Shown here: positions 28,556 to 37,716 of the stretch, piece by piece
Position numbering within the stretch: position 1 is the stretch's first letter
How the letters are laid out: every line of letters begins with the position of its first letter
NCBI RefSeq assembly: GCF_007860075.1
Contig: NZ_SJPP01000001.1
Span: forward strand, 2,273,980-2,337,979
Length of the DNA: 64,000 nt
Direction: 5' to 3'
Source: Symmachiella macrocystis
GTDB taxonomy: Bacteria; Planctomycetota; Planctomycetia; Planctomycetales; Planctomycetaceae
Notes under the pieces: generated by a model
Databases searched by the model: none
Told to the model about the DNA's origin: nothing
The model's input: the letters and a program-made list of their open reading frames with translations, nothing else
Position numbers and translations under genes: made by a program

Positions 28556-29686
28556 TTACCCGCGCGAGAAGCGGAATGGCTCACTAGCGATGTGATAACC
28601 GGGGCGCAGAGCGACGTTCATCAGCAGACCCAGCGCCACGCAGGTGAACAACAGGCTTGAACCGCCATAACTGGCGAGCGGCAATGTCAAACCGGTGATC
28701 GGCATCAGTCCCACCACCATGCCGGTGTTGATCACCGTTTGAGCTGCCAGCAAAGCGACGATGCCTACGGCTATCAGTCGTCCGAACGGTTCGCGGGTCG
28801 AGGCGGCAACTGCTAATCCGCGGGCGAAGAGAAACAGGTACAAAACCAACATGACAGCACACCCCACCAGTCCCCAGCGTTCGCCGATCATGCAAAAGAT
28901 AAAGTCCGTTCGGGCAGCGGGGAGGTGATAGGCGCGGGGGTCGTCGACCGCCATGCCAGTGGTTTCACTTCCCCAGACGCCTCCCAAGGCGATGACTTGT
29001 TTAGATTGATGCAGATGATAACCATCTCCCGCCGGGGCACGTCCCGAATCCTGTTGCACAAACAAAGTCACGATCCGCGACTTTTGTTCCGCACTCATTC
29101 CCATCCACAATAACGGCAGCACGGCGATGCCCAAACAGGCGATCGACACCAAATGCCGTGTCCGCGCGCCGGCGGCGAATAACATGGCGAACAGCACCGG
29201 CAGGAACAACATCGCCGTTCCCAGGTCAGGTTCGCGGAGAATCAGCGCCAACGGAACGAGCGACAACAAAAACGGCACAAGCAGTCCGGTCAGATTGCGG
29301 TAGTTGGCGCGGTACATCAAATAGCGAGCCAGCGCCAGAATGTAAGCCAGCTTGGCCAGTTCCGAGGGTTGGAAATTCATCACGCCCAGCGGAATCCAAC
29401 GATGCGAGCCGTTGCGAATCGGGAAAAAATAGACCGCCAACAACAGCACCAAGCTGATGCCGAACAGCAAGTAGCTATTGCGTTTGAACAACTGATACGG
29501 CACCAGCGTCGCGGCCAACATCGCGGGGAGCGAGATGACCAGCCAGACGACTTGCCGTTCGAAGAAGGCACCTTCTCCGGCGAGCGCGTCGCCATGGGCA
29601 ATTCCCGACAGTCCGCACAGCGCCAACGAGACCGTGCAAAACACGATCATCCACGGCAGCCGGCGAAACCACTCCCCACGATTCAC
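28556..29686 (-). CDS. rodA: Peptidoglycan polymerase RodA (FtsW/RodA/SpoVE family)
   Basis: 376 residues, polytopic (about ten helices). SEDS signatures: [20 protein letters not shown], the [20 protein letters not shown] motif, [11 protein letters not shown] with the catalytic-type Asp, and [20 protein letters not shown] near the end. SEDS proteins polymerise lipid II glycan strands with a class B PBP. Planctomycetes lack FtsZ but retain wall-elongation genes, and the short form fits RodA rather than FtsW. Start is GTG 29686 with AGGGAGG 8 nt upstream. No mreB or pbpA gene is adjacent. Its 3' end touches the GxxExxY unit. Confidence 0.93.
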   Translation of the reverse strand: MNRGEWFRRLPWMIVFCTVSLALCGLSGIAHGDALAGEGAFFERQVVWLVISLPAMLAATLVPYQLFKRNSYLLFGISLVLLLAVYFFPIRNGSHRWIPLGVMNFQPSELAKLAYILALARYLMYRANYRNLTGLLVPFLLSLVPLALILREPDLGTAMLFLPVLFAMLFAAGARTRHLVSIACLGIAVLPLLWMGMSAEQKSRIVTLFVQQDSGRAPAGDGYHLHQSKQVIALGGVWGSETTGMAVDDPRAYHLPAARTDFIFCMIGERWGLVGCAVMLVLYLFLFARGLAVAASTREPFGRLIAVGIVALLAAQTVINTGMVVGLMPITGLTLPLASYGGSSLLFTCVALGLLMNVALRPGYHIASEPFRFSRG

Positions 29687-29808
29687 AAATTCGCCTCCCT
29701 GCGAAAATCATGACAGATTAAATTGAATTATGTATGCAACGCTGTGAGCGACCGTAAGCAGTCGGTTTAATAATCTTTCCGGCCACTCACCACCGGCCAC
29801 TTTTTAAT

Positions 29809-31248
29809 TCACGCCAAAATATCATGCAACACATGCCCATGGACATCGGTCAGTCGCATGTCGCGGCCGGAAAAACGGAACGTCAACTTTTCGTGATTCA
29901 TGCCCAACAGGTGCAACATCGTGGCGTGTAGATCATAGATTTCGACGCGATTTTCGACCGCATGATAGCCAAATTCGTCGGTGGCACCATAGCGGATTCC
30001 CCCTTGGATCCCCCCGCCGGCCATCCACAGCGAAAACCCCTGTGGATTGTGGTCCCGGCCGTTTTTCCCTTGTGCAAACGGGGTGCGGCCGAATTCGCCT
30101 GACCAGACCACCAGCGTCTCATCCAGCATGCCACGAGCCTTGAGATCGGACAACAAAGCCGCGATCGGTTGGTCGACGACGAGGGCGTTTTTTTCGTGGC
30201 CTTCTTTGAGGTTTCGGTGTTGATCCCAGCGGTCATTGCCCACGTTGGGGCAGGTCAACTCAATGAACCGCACCCCCCGTTCCACAAGCCGCCGCGCGAT
30301 CAGGCATTGTGCAGCGAATATTTGTGTTTGTTTGAAGTCATGGTCCATGCCGTACAGTTGTTGCGTCGCCGGGGTTTCGCCGCTGAGGTCCATCAGTTCC
30401 GGCACCGCCATCTGCATCCGGTAGGCGAGTTCGTAGTTGGCGATTGCCGATTCCAAAGAGTCGACCCGTCCGACGCGGTCCAACGTCCCGGCATCCAAAT
30501 TTCGCATCAGCGCCAACTTGTTGCGCTGCAATTGCGAGTTTTGTTCGCTGCGTTTGATATTGGCCACCGGCGGGTTCGAGGGTTTGAAGATCGAGCCCTG
30601 GTGCGTCGCCGGGAGAAATCCGCTGTTGAAGCAATCTAACCCTCCCGGCGGAATCAAGCCGCCATTGAGCACGACGAAACCGGGCAGGTCCTGGTTTTCA
30701 CTCCCCAGCCCATAACTGGCCCAGGCCCCCATGCTGGGCCGCCCTTGGATGCCGTGTCCCGTGTGCAGAAAATAGTTGGCGTTGGTGTGTTCCGGGAATT
30801 GCGCGACCATGGAATTGATCACGCACAGGTCATCCATGTGTGTCGCGATGTGCGGAAACAACGAACTGACCGGCAGTCCGCTCTCGCCATGTTTTTTGAA
30901 TTTCCAGGGCGACCGCATCACCTTGCCGACGGCATCGAATTGCGTCGGTTCGACCTTCAGAACCGAGTGCGGATCCTTTCCGTCATGTTTGTCGAGCGCC
31001 GGTTTGGGATCAAATGTATCGACTTGCGACGGCCCACCATCCATATACAGATAGATTACACTTTTCGCTTTGGGAGCAAAGTGCGGCTCTTTGGGGGCGA
31101 AAGGATTTTTGTCCGATGATGTCTTCCCAGCCGAAACCGTTTCACCAAACAAACCGGCCAAAGCCAACCCGCCAAAACCATTGGCGCAGCGCAACAACAT
31201 CTCGCGACGACAGATGGGCTGTTCGATGAATTGTCGGCAATGGGACAT
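29809..31248 (-). CDS. DUF1501 Tat-exported planctomycete protein
   Basis: 479 residues from ATG 31248. A twin-arginine-type leader (ICRREMLLRCANGFGGLALA) is followed by the DUF1501 body: FAPKAKSVIYLYMDGGPSQV, DTFDPKP, HTGHGIQGRPSMGAWASYGL, ERGVRFIELTC and VWSGEFGRTPFAQGKNGRDH, an alkaline-phosphatase-like metal-site order typical of sulfatase-superfamily relatives. The family is highly expanded in planctomycetes, exported, and nearly always paired with a PSD1 protein. It follows that partner on the same strand; a 159-bp repeat unit has come to lie in the 216-bp spacer between them. Substrate unknown; polysaccharide-related roles are often guessed. Confidence 0.93.
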   Translation of the reverse strand: MSHCRQFIEQPICRREMLLRCANGFGGLALAGLFGETVSAGKTSSDKNPFAPKEPHFAPKAKSVIYLYMDGGPSQVDTFDPKPALDKHDGKDPHSVLKVEPTQFDAVGKVMRSPWKFKKHGESGLPVSSLFPHIATHMDDLCVINSMVAQFPEHTNANYFLHTGHGIQGRPSMGAWASYGLGSENQDLPGFVVLNGGLIPPGGLDCFNSGFLPATHQGSIFKPSNPPVANIKRSEQNSQLQRNKLALMRNLDAGTLDRVGRVDSLESAIANYELAYRMQMAVPELMDLSGETPATQQLYGMDHDFKQTQIFAAQCLIARRLVERGVRFIELTCPNVGNDRWDQHRNLKEGHEKNALVVDQPIAALLSDLKARGMLDETLVVWSGEFGRTPFAQGKNGRDHNPQGFSLWMAGGGIQGGIRYGATDEFGYHAVENRVEIYDLHATMLHLLGMNHEKLTFRFSGRDMRLTDVHGHVLHDILA

Positions 31249-31288
31249 GATTTGACTGCTATTTTTAAAGGGACGGTTTTTTGTTGGA

Positions 31289-31447
31289 CCACGGAGGCAC
31301 GGAGGCACGGAGTAAGAAATAGGCTTTAGGCTGTAGACTTTAGTCCTTAGGAATAAAAATACTTGTTCGCCCTGGTATGTCTTTCCTAAAGACTACGGCC
31401 TAAAGCCTGTCCCCCCAACTCCGTCTCCTTAGTGCCTCCGTGGTGAA
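31289..31447. repeat. Gene-less CACGGAG inverted-repeat unit
   Basis: Left end 31289-31312 (CCACGGAGGCACGGAGGCAC then GGAG), followed by TAAGAAATAGGCTTTAGGCT and TAGTCCTTAGGAA; right end 31419-31447 CTCCGTCTCCTTAGTGCCTC then CGTGGTGAA, with CTACGGCCTAAAGCCTGTCC before it. The two halves are imperfect inverted repeats throughout, so the whole unit can fold into one long hairpin. Its left 65 bp nearly equal those of the GxxExxY unit at 28031. It sits between the functionally paired PSD1 and DUF1501 genes. Confidence 0.85.
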
Positions 31448-31464
31448 TCAATCCGCAACGGGCA

Positions 31465-34400
31465 TCACTCCACAAACGTAAACTCTTTGAGCGTTATCAG
31501 TACATGGCATAAATCGGCCCACACGCGTGGATCGTTTGTGGCTTCCTCGCCAGCGATGTCGTAGGCTGTTGCTTGTGATATCAAAAACGCCTCCGCCGTT
31601 TCAGTCTCTTTCGTGCTCGGCGGACGGGCGTAGGCTTGTTGGTACATCGTTTGAATCCGCTGGGCACGATCGTTTTCAGCATCAATCAACCGCTGGGCCC
31701 ACAACTCGGCCTGTTGTTTCACGAAGGGGTCGTTCATCAAGATCAAGGCTTGCGCGGGGACGTTCGATTCCGAGCGACCGCCGACGGTGCTGAAGGGGAT
31801 GGGGGTGTCGAAGGCCAGCATCATTGGCGAGAGGAAATTGCGGTTCACGCGAATATAAATACTGCGCCGCCCGTCGCCGTCGAGCGGGCCGTCTTTTTTG
31901 GGACGTCCGCGGCCTTCCATGAATCGGGTCAGGTGGATGGGAATGCTGTTGCCGAAGTGTCGGCTGTCGAGCCGTCCGGAAATCAGCAAGATCGCATCAC
32001 GAATCGCCTCTCCTTCGAGACGTTGCATCCGCATGCGGTGCAGCAGTAGATTCTCTGGATCGGTCTCTTCGGCCGCCGGATCGGTGACGTGGCTCGTCAT
32101 TTGATACGTCCGCGATAAGACCAACCGGCGAATCAAACGTTTGATCGACCAACCATCGGCCATGAATTCCGCCGCGAGGTGGTCGAGCAGTTCCGGATGT
32201 GTCGGTGGCTGCCCCAGCACACCAAAGTTATCGACCGAAGCCACAATTCCCCGGCCAAACAGGTGATGCCACACGCGATTGACGATCACCCGAGCCGTGA
32301 GCGGATTTGTGGGATCGACGATCTGCTGTGCCAATTCTAAACGTCCGCACGCGTTGAGGATTGGTGGTTGATCAGGTCCGGCAAGAACCTCCAAAAATCG
32401 TCGTTGCGCAACTTTGCCCAGTTTTTTGTGGCTGCCGCGAATATGAATCCGTTCATCTTCCGGCGAACCAGCGGTGAGGGCCAAGGCTTTGATCGGAGTG
32501 GGGACCGCGTCGGCGCGTGCCTGCCATTGCTTGGTCGTGGCCGCCCAATCGCTTTCAGGCAGTTCAATCAATTGCCCAGCCATGACCCAGTGCAACAACT
32601 GCAGGTCATGCGCATCAGCCTCGCCCGCGTGCCACTTCGATAGCGCGGTTCGCCAGCGCTGCCCGGCAACGGTACTGAGTGCAGCGGCCGAATTGAGCGG
32701 TTCGCTTTTTAGCAATTCAAGAATCACCGGGTCAGGCGTGTCGTGCGGTTGGCTGTTGCCAATCCGAATTTCATCGACTGCCACAAATCCGTCGCCATCG
32801 TCGATCAGTTCGATGTAGGCCTGATGGCCCAGATACTTGCCGACGTTCTGCTTTCGCCAAACATAACGGCCATCGGTGTTGACGTCGAATTTCATATCCC
32901 CAAACAGCAGCCCGCTGAATTCGTTCATGTAGTAGCCATCGATGATCAACCGAATCCGCCCTCCGCGGCCCGCCATGCGATAGAACATTCGATTGCCGGT
33001 GATCGTAAACGTCGGCGACCGCAGCACGCCTTGCAGTTTGCCTGCCAATTGTCCGCTATGGGCCACGCCCGCCGGCGCGGGTGCTGCTACGGGAGACGTT
33101 GCATCGCTGTCATGTGCCTGGGTCGGACCCGCGCCAAACGCAGTTCCCGTGACAAACCAATCGCCGTAGTCACCCGCATTAAAATCGGCGAACAGCTCGG
33201 TGTTGGCAAACGTGTCCTCAGCCGTTTTTGCAGCTGTCGCCAACTCGGCAATGACGTCTTGTTTCCAAGCGGCAAAAGTTGATTGCGGTTTTTGTTGCAG
33301 ACTTTTGACGAGTGACTTAAATAGGAAATCGGGCTGCGCGGGTTGATCCTTGTCCGTCGGTTTGACGGCTTCGATCCAACGATTTAGCCGCTCCGGATCG
33401 AGCCCCCGTTCTTGCGCGAATGCCCCGGCCGTTGATTCTGAGGTCGTTTGTGAAAAATCAAACGCCGCACCGAGATACGCGGCAAAATCCGCGGCGGATT
33501 CATCCGACGGTTGGGGAACAACTGTTGTGAATTCCGCGTTCGCCTTGTTGCGCAGCTGGCTCAACTGGGCAGCAGCGTTGGCGATTTTTCCGTGTGGGTC
33601 CAGTAATGCCACATCTTTGCGCGAGCTTTGCAGAAAACCGGCCAGCGCGTAGTAATCTGCGGTCGTAATCGGATCAAACTTGTGGTCGTGGCAGCGGGCA
33701 CAGGCGACGGTGATTCCCAGAAACGTCTTGGCCATCACGTCAATCTGGTTATCGATGCGACCCGCTTCGTCGCCGCGCACATCAACCGGGGCGTGTGTCG
33801 CTTCACCCAAATACCAAAACCCGGTGCCGAGGATCGATTCGTTGTACTGTTCCTCCGGGTGCATCCGCGGATGCGGCAGGAGATCGCCGGCAATGTGTTC
33901 GCGGACAAAGTCGTCGTACGGCACATCGGCGTTCAATGCGCGGATGACATAATCGCGATACCGCCAGGCATGATGTATCGGAAAATCAAATTCGTGACCG
34001 TGCGACTCGGCGTAGCGGACCAGATCCAACCAATGTCGCCCCCAACGTTCTCCGAATTGCGGTGAGGCCAACAATCGATCGACCAGCCGCTCGCTGGCTT
34101 GTGGGGTATCGTCCTTGAGAAACGCATCGACTTCTGCCGGTGTGGGGGGCAGTCCGGTGATGGCGAACGATAAACGCCGAATCAGCACGCGACGCGAAGC
34201 CTCGCCCGCCGGTTGCAGGCCGCTCTGCTCCAATGCTGCCAGAATGTAACGGTCGGCGACCGTGCGCGGCCAAGTCGTATTTTGCACAGAGGGAGGATCG
34301 GTTTTTTGCAGCGGTTGAAACGACCAGTGTTTGGCGCGCTCAGCGAGATCAAATCCGTTGTTCGTGGTTGAGTCGGGGACCTCTTCAGCGGGCCACGGCG

Positions 34401-34767
34401 CGCCCATTTTGACCCACTTCGTCAAATCGTTGATGGCAGCGGCCGGCAGTTTTCCGGACGGAGGCATCTGGTAGCCGTCGTCGCCGTACCGGATCGATTC
34501 AATCAACAGACTCTCGTCCGGCTCGCCCGGCACGATCGCTTCGCCGGTATCGCCGCCTTGTATCAACCCCGCCCGCGAGTCGAGTCGCAAAGCCCCTTTT
34601 TGTTTATTGGCGCTGTGACATTTGTAGCAGTGCGTCGCCAACACCGGCCGCACTTTTTTCTCAAAAAACTCCAATTCCGCCGCCGTGGGATCTTTAGCGA
34701 AACACGCAGACGCGTCACCGCACAATGCAACAATGCAGGCCAACACAAATCGGGGGAATAGTTTCAT
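31465..34767 (-). CDS. PSD1 protein: planctomycete cytochrome c + DUF1549 + DUF1553
   Basis: 1100 residues from ATG 34767; signal peptide LFPRFVLACIVALCGDASAC. PSCyt1 domain with a heme site CYKCH near residue 52 in HCYKCHSANKQKGALRLDSR. DUF1549 follows (WPRTVADRYILAALEQSGLQ to the end of VACARCHDHKFDPITTADYY, which contains a second CxxCH). A central jelly-roll-like insert (about 540-690) resembles a carbohydrate-binding or LamG-type region, then DUF1553 (NPLTARVIVNRVWHHLFGRG, MRMQRLEGEAIRDAILLISG, RSIYIRVNRN) to the C-terminus. Such giant exported proteins are a planctomycete hallmark; they are presumed redox-active and tied to DUF1501 partners, here the next gene downstream. Exact reaction unknown. 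Confidence 0.95.
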   Translation of the reverse strand: MKLFPRFVLACIVALCGDASACFAKDPTAAELEFFEKKVRPVLATHCYKCHSANKQKGALRLDSRAGLIQGGDTGEAIVPGEPDESLLIESIRYGDDGYQMPPSGKLPAAAINDLTKWVKMGAPWPAEEVPDSTTNNGFDLAERAKHWSFQPLQKTDPPSVQNTTWPRTVADRYILAALEQSGLQPAGEASRRVLIRRLSFAITGLPPTPAEVDAFLKDDTPQASERLVDRLLASPQFGERWGRHWLDLVRYAESHGHEFDFPIHHAWRYRDYVIRALNADVPYDDFVREHIAGDLLPHPRMHPEEQYNESILGTGFWYLGEATHAPVDVRGDEAGRIDNQIDVMAKTFLGITVACARCHDHKFDPITTADYYALAGFLQSSRKDVALLDPHGKIANAAAQLSQLRNKANAEFTTVVPQPSDESAADFAAYLGAAFDFSQTTSESTAGAFAQERGLDPERLNRWIEAVKPTDKDQPAQPDFLFKSLVKSLQQKPQSTFAAWKQDVIAELATAAKTAEDTFANTELFADFNAGDYGDWFVTGTAFGAGPTQAHDSDATSPVAAPAPAGVAHSGQLAGKLQGVLRSPTFTITGNRMFYRMAGRGGRIRLIIDGYYMNEFSGLLFGDMKFDVNTDGRYVWRKQNVGKYLGHQAYIELIDDGDGFVAVDEIRIGNSQPHDTPDPVILELLKSEPLNSAAALSTVAGQRWRTALSKWHAGEADAHDLQLLHWVMAGQLIELPESDWAATTKQWQARADAVPTPIKALALTAGSPEDERIHIRGSHKKLGKVAQRRFLEVLAGPDQPPILNACGRLELAQQIVDPTNPLTARVIVNRVWHHLFGRGIVASVDNFGVLGQPPTHPELLDHLAAEFMADGWSIKRLIRRLVLSRTYQMTSHVTDPAAEETDPENLLLHRMRMQRLEGEAIRDAILLISGRLDSRHFGNSIPIHLTRFMEGRGRPKKDGPLDGDGRRSIYIRVNRNFLSPMMLAFDTPIPFSTVGGRSESNVPAQALILMNDPFVKQQAELWAQRLIDAENDRAQRIQTMYQQAYARPPSTKETETAEAFLISQATAYDIAGEEATNDPRVWADLCHVLITLKEFTFVE

Positions 34768-35009
34768 GCTTCGGTCGGGTTTGAACAGGAGTGCAGCGGT
34801 TTTGGGGTGGGCGCGAGGATTGTCGAGGTGCAAAGAATGCTCAACTGTTGATTATCGACTCTCGCACCTACGTGCGTCAATGTTAGGTAGTTTTCTCTGC
34901 GACATGGCGCTTGTCAGCGAGCTGTCTTAAGAGGTTGGGGCGGGATTTTATTAGCAATCCGTCGCAAACCCGTGTTACGATACGCCTCATCCGCACGCGC
35001 TATTCTCCT

Positions 35010-36182
35010 ATGAGTCGCCCCGTGACCGACATCCTCCAAGACGATGAACTGTTGCTCGACGCCCTGCGGCTTAGCCTCGTGACGGGGATCGGGCCGCGGC
35101 TGACTCAAGTGCTGCTTGAGCGGTTCGGCACACCCCGAGAGGTGTTGGCTGCGCCGCCCGACATGTTGCGTGCTGTGCCGGGCATCGGACCGAAAGTTGC
35201 TGCTGCGCTGTTTGAGGCGCGGAGTAGCGATGCGGCGCAATTGGTCCTCGCGCGTTGTCGGCAACGGGGAGTGAACTTGCTAGCGCCGCACCGCGCGGAC
35301 TATCCAAATATGCTGCGAGAAATCCCCGACCCGCCGGCGGTACTCTATTGCCAGGGTCAGTTCGAACCGCGCGATTCTTTGGCCATTGCGATGGTCGGTT
35401 CACGAAGCTGTTCGCATTACGGGCGGCAAATTGCGGAAAAATTGGCCGGTGGGTTGGCCCGCGCCGGAATGACGGTCGTCAGCGGATTGGCGCGGGGCAT
35501 TGATGGCTTCGCGCATCGCGGCGCTCTACAAGCCGGCGGTCGCACGATTGCCGTACTTGCGACCGGTGTGGACGAAATCTACCCGGCCGAGCATGTCGAG
35601 TTGGCTCGTGAAGTCGCAGCGCAGGGCGCGGTAGTTAGTGAATCGTCGTTGGGACAAAAACCGTTGGCGGGATTGTTCCCGCAACGCAATCGCATCATCA
35701 GCGGATTGTCATTGGGGGTGATCGTCGTCGAGGCCTCACGAAAAAGCGGCGCGCTGCATACCGCGCGGCATGCTATGGAACAGGGCCGCGAAGTCTTCGC
35801 CATCCCCGGCCGGATCGACTCCCCCGCTAGCGGCGGTTGTCATGACCTCATTCGTGACGGCGCACGCCTGGTGACGTCGGTCGATGATGTCCTCGAAGAA
35901 CTCGGCCCGTTGACCGAACCGGTCGCGCTTCCCAAACAGTCGTCGCCACCGCCGGAACAAAGTGCTCCCCCGGCCACCGAGGAGGTCCACAGTCCGCGGG
36001 AATTATCGCTCAGCGATCAGGAACGGCAGATTCTGAGTTTGGTCCCCAAGGAGTCCGTGCACATCGACGAAATCCTCCGCCACGCTGACATCGAACATTC
36101 CCGTATCTTGTCGACATTGACGGTCTTGGAAATGAAACGCATGGTGCGGCGGTACCCCGGCGGGAACTATTGCCGCTGTTGA
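35010..36182 (+). CDS. dprA: DNA-processing protein DprA/Smf
   Basis: 390 residues from ATG 35010. Two helix-hairpin-helix turns at the N-terminus (LVTGIGPRLTQVLLERFG and AVPGIGPKVAAALFEA), then the Rossmann-type DprA core: AIAMVGSRSCSHYGRQIAEK, VVSGLARGIDGFAHRGAL, AVLATGVDEIYPAEHVEL, LFPQRNRIISGLSLGVIVVE and the closing IPGRIDSPASGGCHDLIRDG. A winged-helix domain ends the protein (about 325-390). DprA loads RecA on incoming single-stranded DNA in transformation; many non-competent bacteria keep it. No Shine-Dalgarno is evident before the chosen ATG, so the start is less certain than the body. Divergent from the PSD1 gene. Confidence 0.94.
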   Translation: MSRPVTDILQDDELLLDALRLSLVTGIGPRLTQVLLERFGTPREVLAAPPDMLRAVPGIGPKVAAALFEARSSDAAQLVLARCRQRGVNLLAPHRADYPNMLREIPDPPAVLYCQGQFEPRDSLAIAMVGSRSCSHYGRQIAEKLAGGLARAGMTVVSGLARGIDGFAHRGALQAGGRTIAVLATGVDEIYPAEHVELAREVAAQGAVVSESSLGQKPLAGLFPQRNRIISGLSLGVIVVEASRKSGALHTARHAMEQGREVFAIPGRIDSPASGGCHDLIRDGARLVTSVDDVLEELGPLTEPVALPKQSSPPPEQSAPPATEEVHSPRELSLSDQERQILSLVPKESVHIDEILRHADIEHSRILSTLTVLEMKRMVRRYPGGNYCRC

Positions 36183-36461
36183 GGCAGCGGCTGAGCAAGC
36201 GTCGTGGTTGCTTGGCGCGACCATCGAAAATTCGCGGACCCACGCTGGAGTATGGGGTTGAATGCCTCAATGGGCCGTCCTGCAAGGTTTTTCTCATCGC
36301 AGAGAATCGGTAAATCTGTTGCAATCCCCTAGCCATGGGTGTTGAGCGGTCTGAGGCCGTATATTACGATGACTGCCCATTTAATTAGCACGACGGCAAA
36401 TACATGACGGTCCTGAGCCCGTCCCCAATCAGTCGCAGTCACCCACACGGCGAGGTCCATG

Positions 36462-37091
36462 ATGGCAAAAAAAGGGTACGACACGGTTTTATTATTTGGC
36501 GCACCCGGCGCGGGCAAAGGGACCCAAGGCGCGATTCTTGGGCAAATTCCCGGTTTTTTTCATCTGTCGTGTGGCGATGTCTTTCGCGGCCTGCACATGA
36601 ATTCCCCTGAAGGGCGGGAGATCTATAAATACAGTTCCCAGGGGAAATTGGCACCCAACGATCTGACGGTGCGGATCTGGAAGCGGGGCATGGACGCATT
36701 CACGACCCGGTCGGACTACAAACCGGAGGAAGATTTGCTGGTGCTCGACGGCATTCCGCGGAATGTCGAACAGGCCGAGATGATCGTCGAGCACGTCAAC
36801 GTTCTCAAGCTGATCCACCTGGTCTGTCCCAGCGAAGAGGCAATGATGCACCGCATGCGACGACGGGCGATTCGCGAAAACCGCGCCGACGACGCCAACG
36901 AAACTGTCATCCGCCATCGCTTCGAGGTTTACCGTCAAGAGACGTACCCGGTCTTGGATCACTACCCCAGCGAAATGATCTCCGAAATCAACGCCATGGG
37001 TTCCCCGGCAGAGGTACTACAACAAATCCTCAACGTCGTCGTCCCGGTCCAAAACGAACACTTCGCGAAAATCGGGCACGAGATGTTGTAG
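36462..37091 (+). CDS. Adenylate kinase-like nucleoside monophosphate kinase
   Basis: 209 residues from ATG 36462 (GAGG 6 nt upstream; an ATG one codon earlier is spaced too close). P-loop GAPGAGKGTQ near residue 13, FFHLSCGDVFRG (NMP-binding), VLDGIPRNVEQAEM near 95 and RMRRRAIRENRADDANETVI plus HRFEVYRQETYPVLDHYP, equivalent to the LID/arginine region. The LID is short and lacks zinc cysteines. AMP (or another NMP) is phosphorylated by ATP in the cytosol. Sequence places it with the variant adenylate kinases of planctomycetes; whether this is the essential Adk or a paralogue cannot be told. About 280 bp precede it, with no feature recognised. Confidence 0.88.
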   Translation: MAKKGYDTVLLFGAPGAGKGTQGAILGQIPGFFHLSCGDVFRGLHMNSPEGREIYKYSSQGKLAPNDLTVRIWKRGMDAFTTRSDYKPEEDLLVLDGIPRNVEQAEMIVEHVNVLKLIHLVCPSEEAMMHRMRRRAIRENRADDANETVIRHRFEVYRQETYPVLDHYPSEMISEINAMGSPAEVLQQILNVVVPVQNEHFAKIGHEML

Positions 37092-37206
37092 GCGGGGCGT
37101 GGTGGGGATGCGGTCCCGGAGAGTAAACGACTGGTAAGGCATCACTATTATTTTCTGCCGAATGGCTAATTCGCAGTACCCTATGGCAATGCTAGGGATC
37201 CCCTGC

Positions 37207-37653
37207 TTAGTAGATGTTCTTTGGATTTCTGGCGTAGACTTCGGCCGGTTCTTTTCCAACGAGCAGCACTAACCCAGCAATGGACATCGGATAGGAGAGC
37301 ATCCACATCCAATAGCCAACGCCTACGCGGACGGTCAGCATCCATGCCGCAGTAGCCGCAAAACAAGCAACACTTAAGCAGGCCAAATAAATGATCACCA
37401 CTTTGGGCCGACCATTCACGAAAAACGGCGTCAGCCAGAAAGCGACGTTCACTAAAGTGTAGAAAAACGCGATCGGATCGAACATCCAGAAAACGGGGTA
37501 ACAAACATACAAAAGAATTTCGTAGCCCATTAGAAGGTTTGGAATAGCATTGCCATCATTGCCGAAAACTGCTGCCGGAAGGTAAAGTGCCGCGTCGTAA
37601 CTGCACCAAGCCAGGCCCAACAGAACTGATCCCCAAGTCGTGCGGTGATTCAT
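37207..37653 (-). CDS. Small integral membrane protein, unknown
   Basis: 148 residues with four hydrophobic segments (VLLGLAWCSYDAALYLPAAV, PVFWMFDPIAFFYTLVNVAF, VVIIYLACLSVACFAATAAW, YWMWMLSYPMSIAGLVLLVG) and short charged loops; a cytoplasmic-type tail KEPAEVYARNPKNIY ends it. No signal peptide, no motif recognised. It lies downstream of mutS on the other side of a small gap and is convergent with the adenylate kinase gene. It could be a lone lineage-specific protein. The frame is supported by its hydrophobic pattern and by fitting the gap exactly. Confidence 0.65.
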   Translation of the reverse strand: MNHRTTWGSVLLGLAWCSYDAALYLPAAVFGNDGNAIPNLLMGYEILLYVCYPVFWMFDPIAFFYTLVNVAFWLTPFFVNGRPKVVIIYLACLSVACFAATAAWMLTVRVGVGYWMWMLSYPMSIAGLVLLVGKEPAEVYARNPKNIY

Positions 37654-37716
37654 AACAGCCGACCTTCATATTGTTGCGTAATCCGGGCCGTTCGAAACAA
37701 ATTCCACATTTTCACT

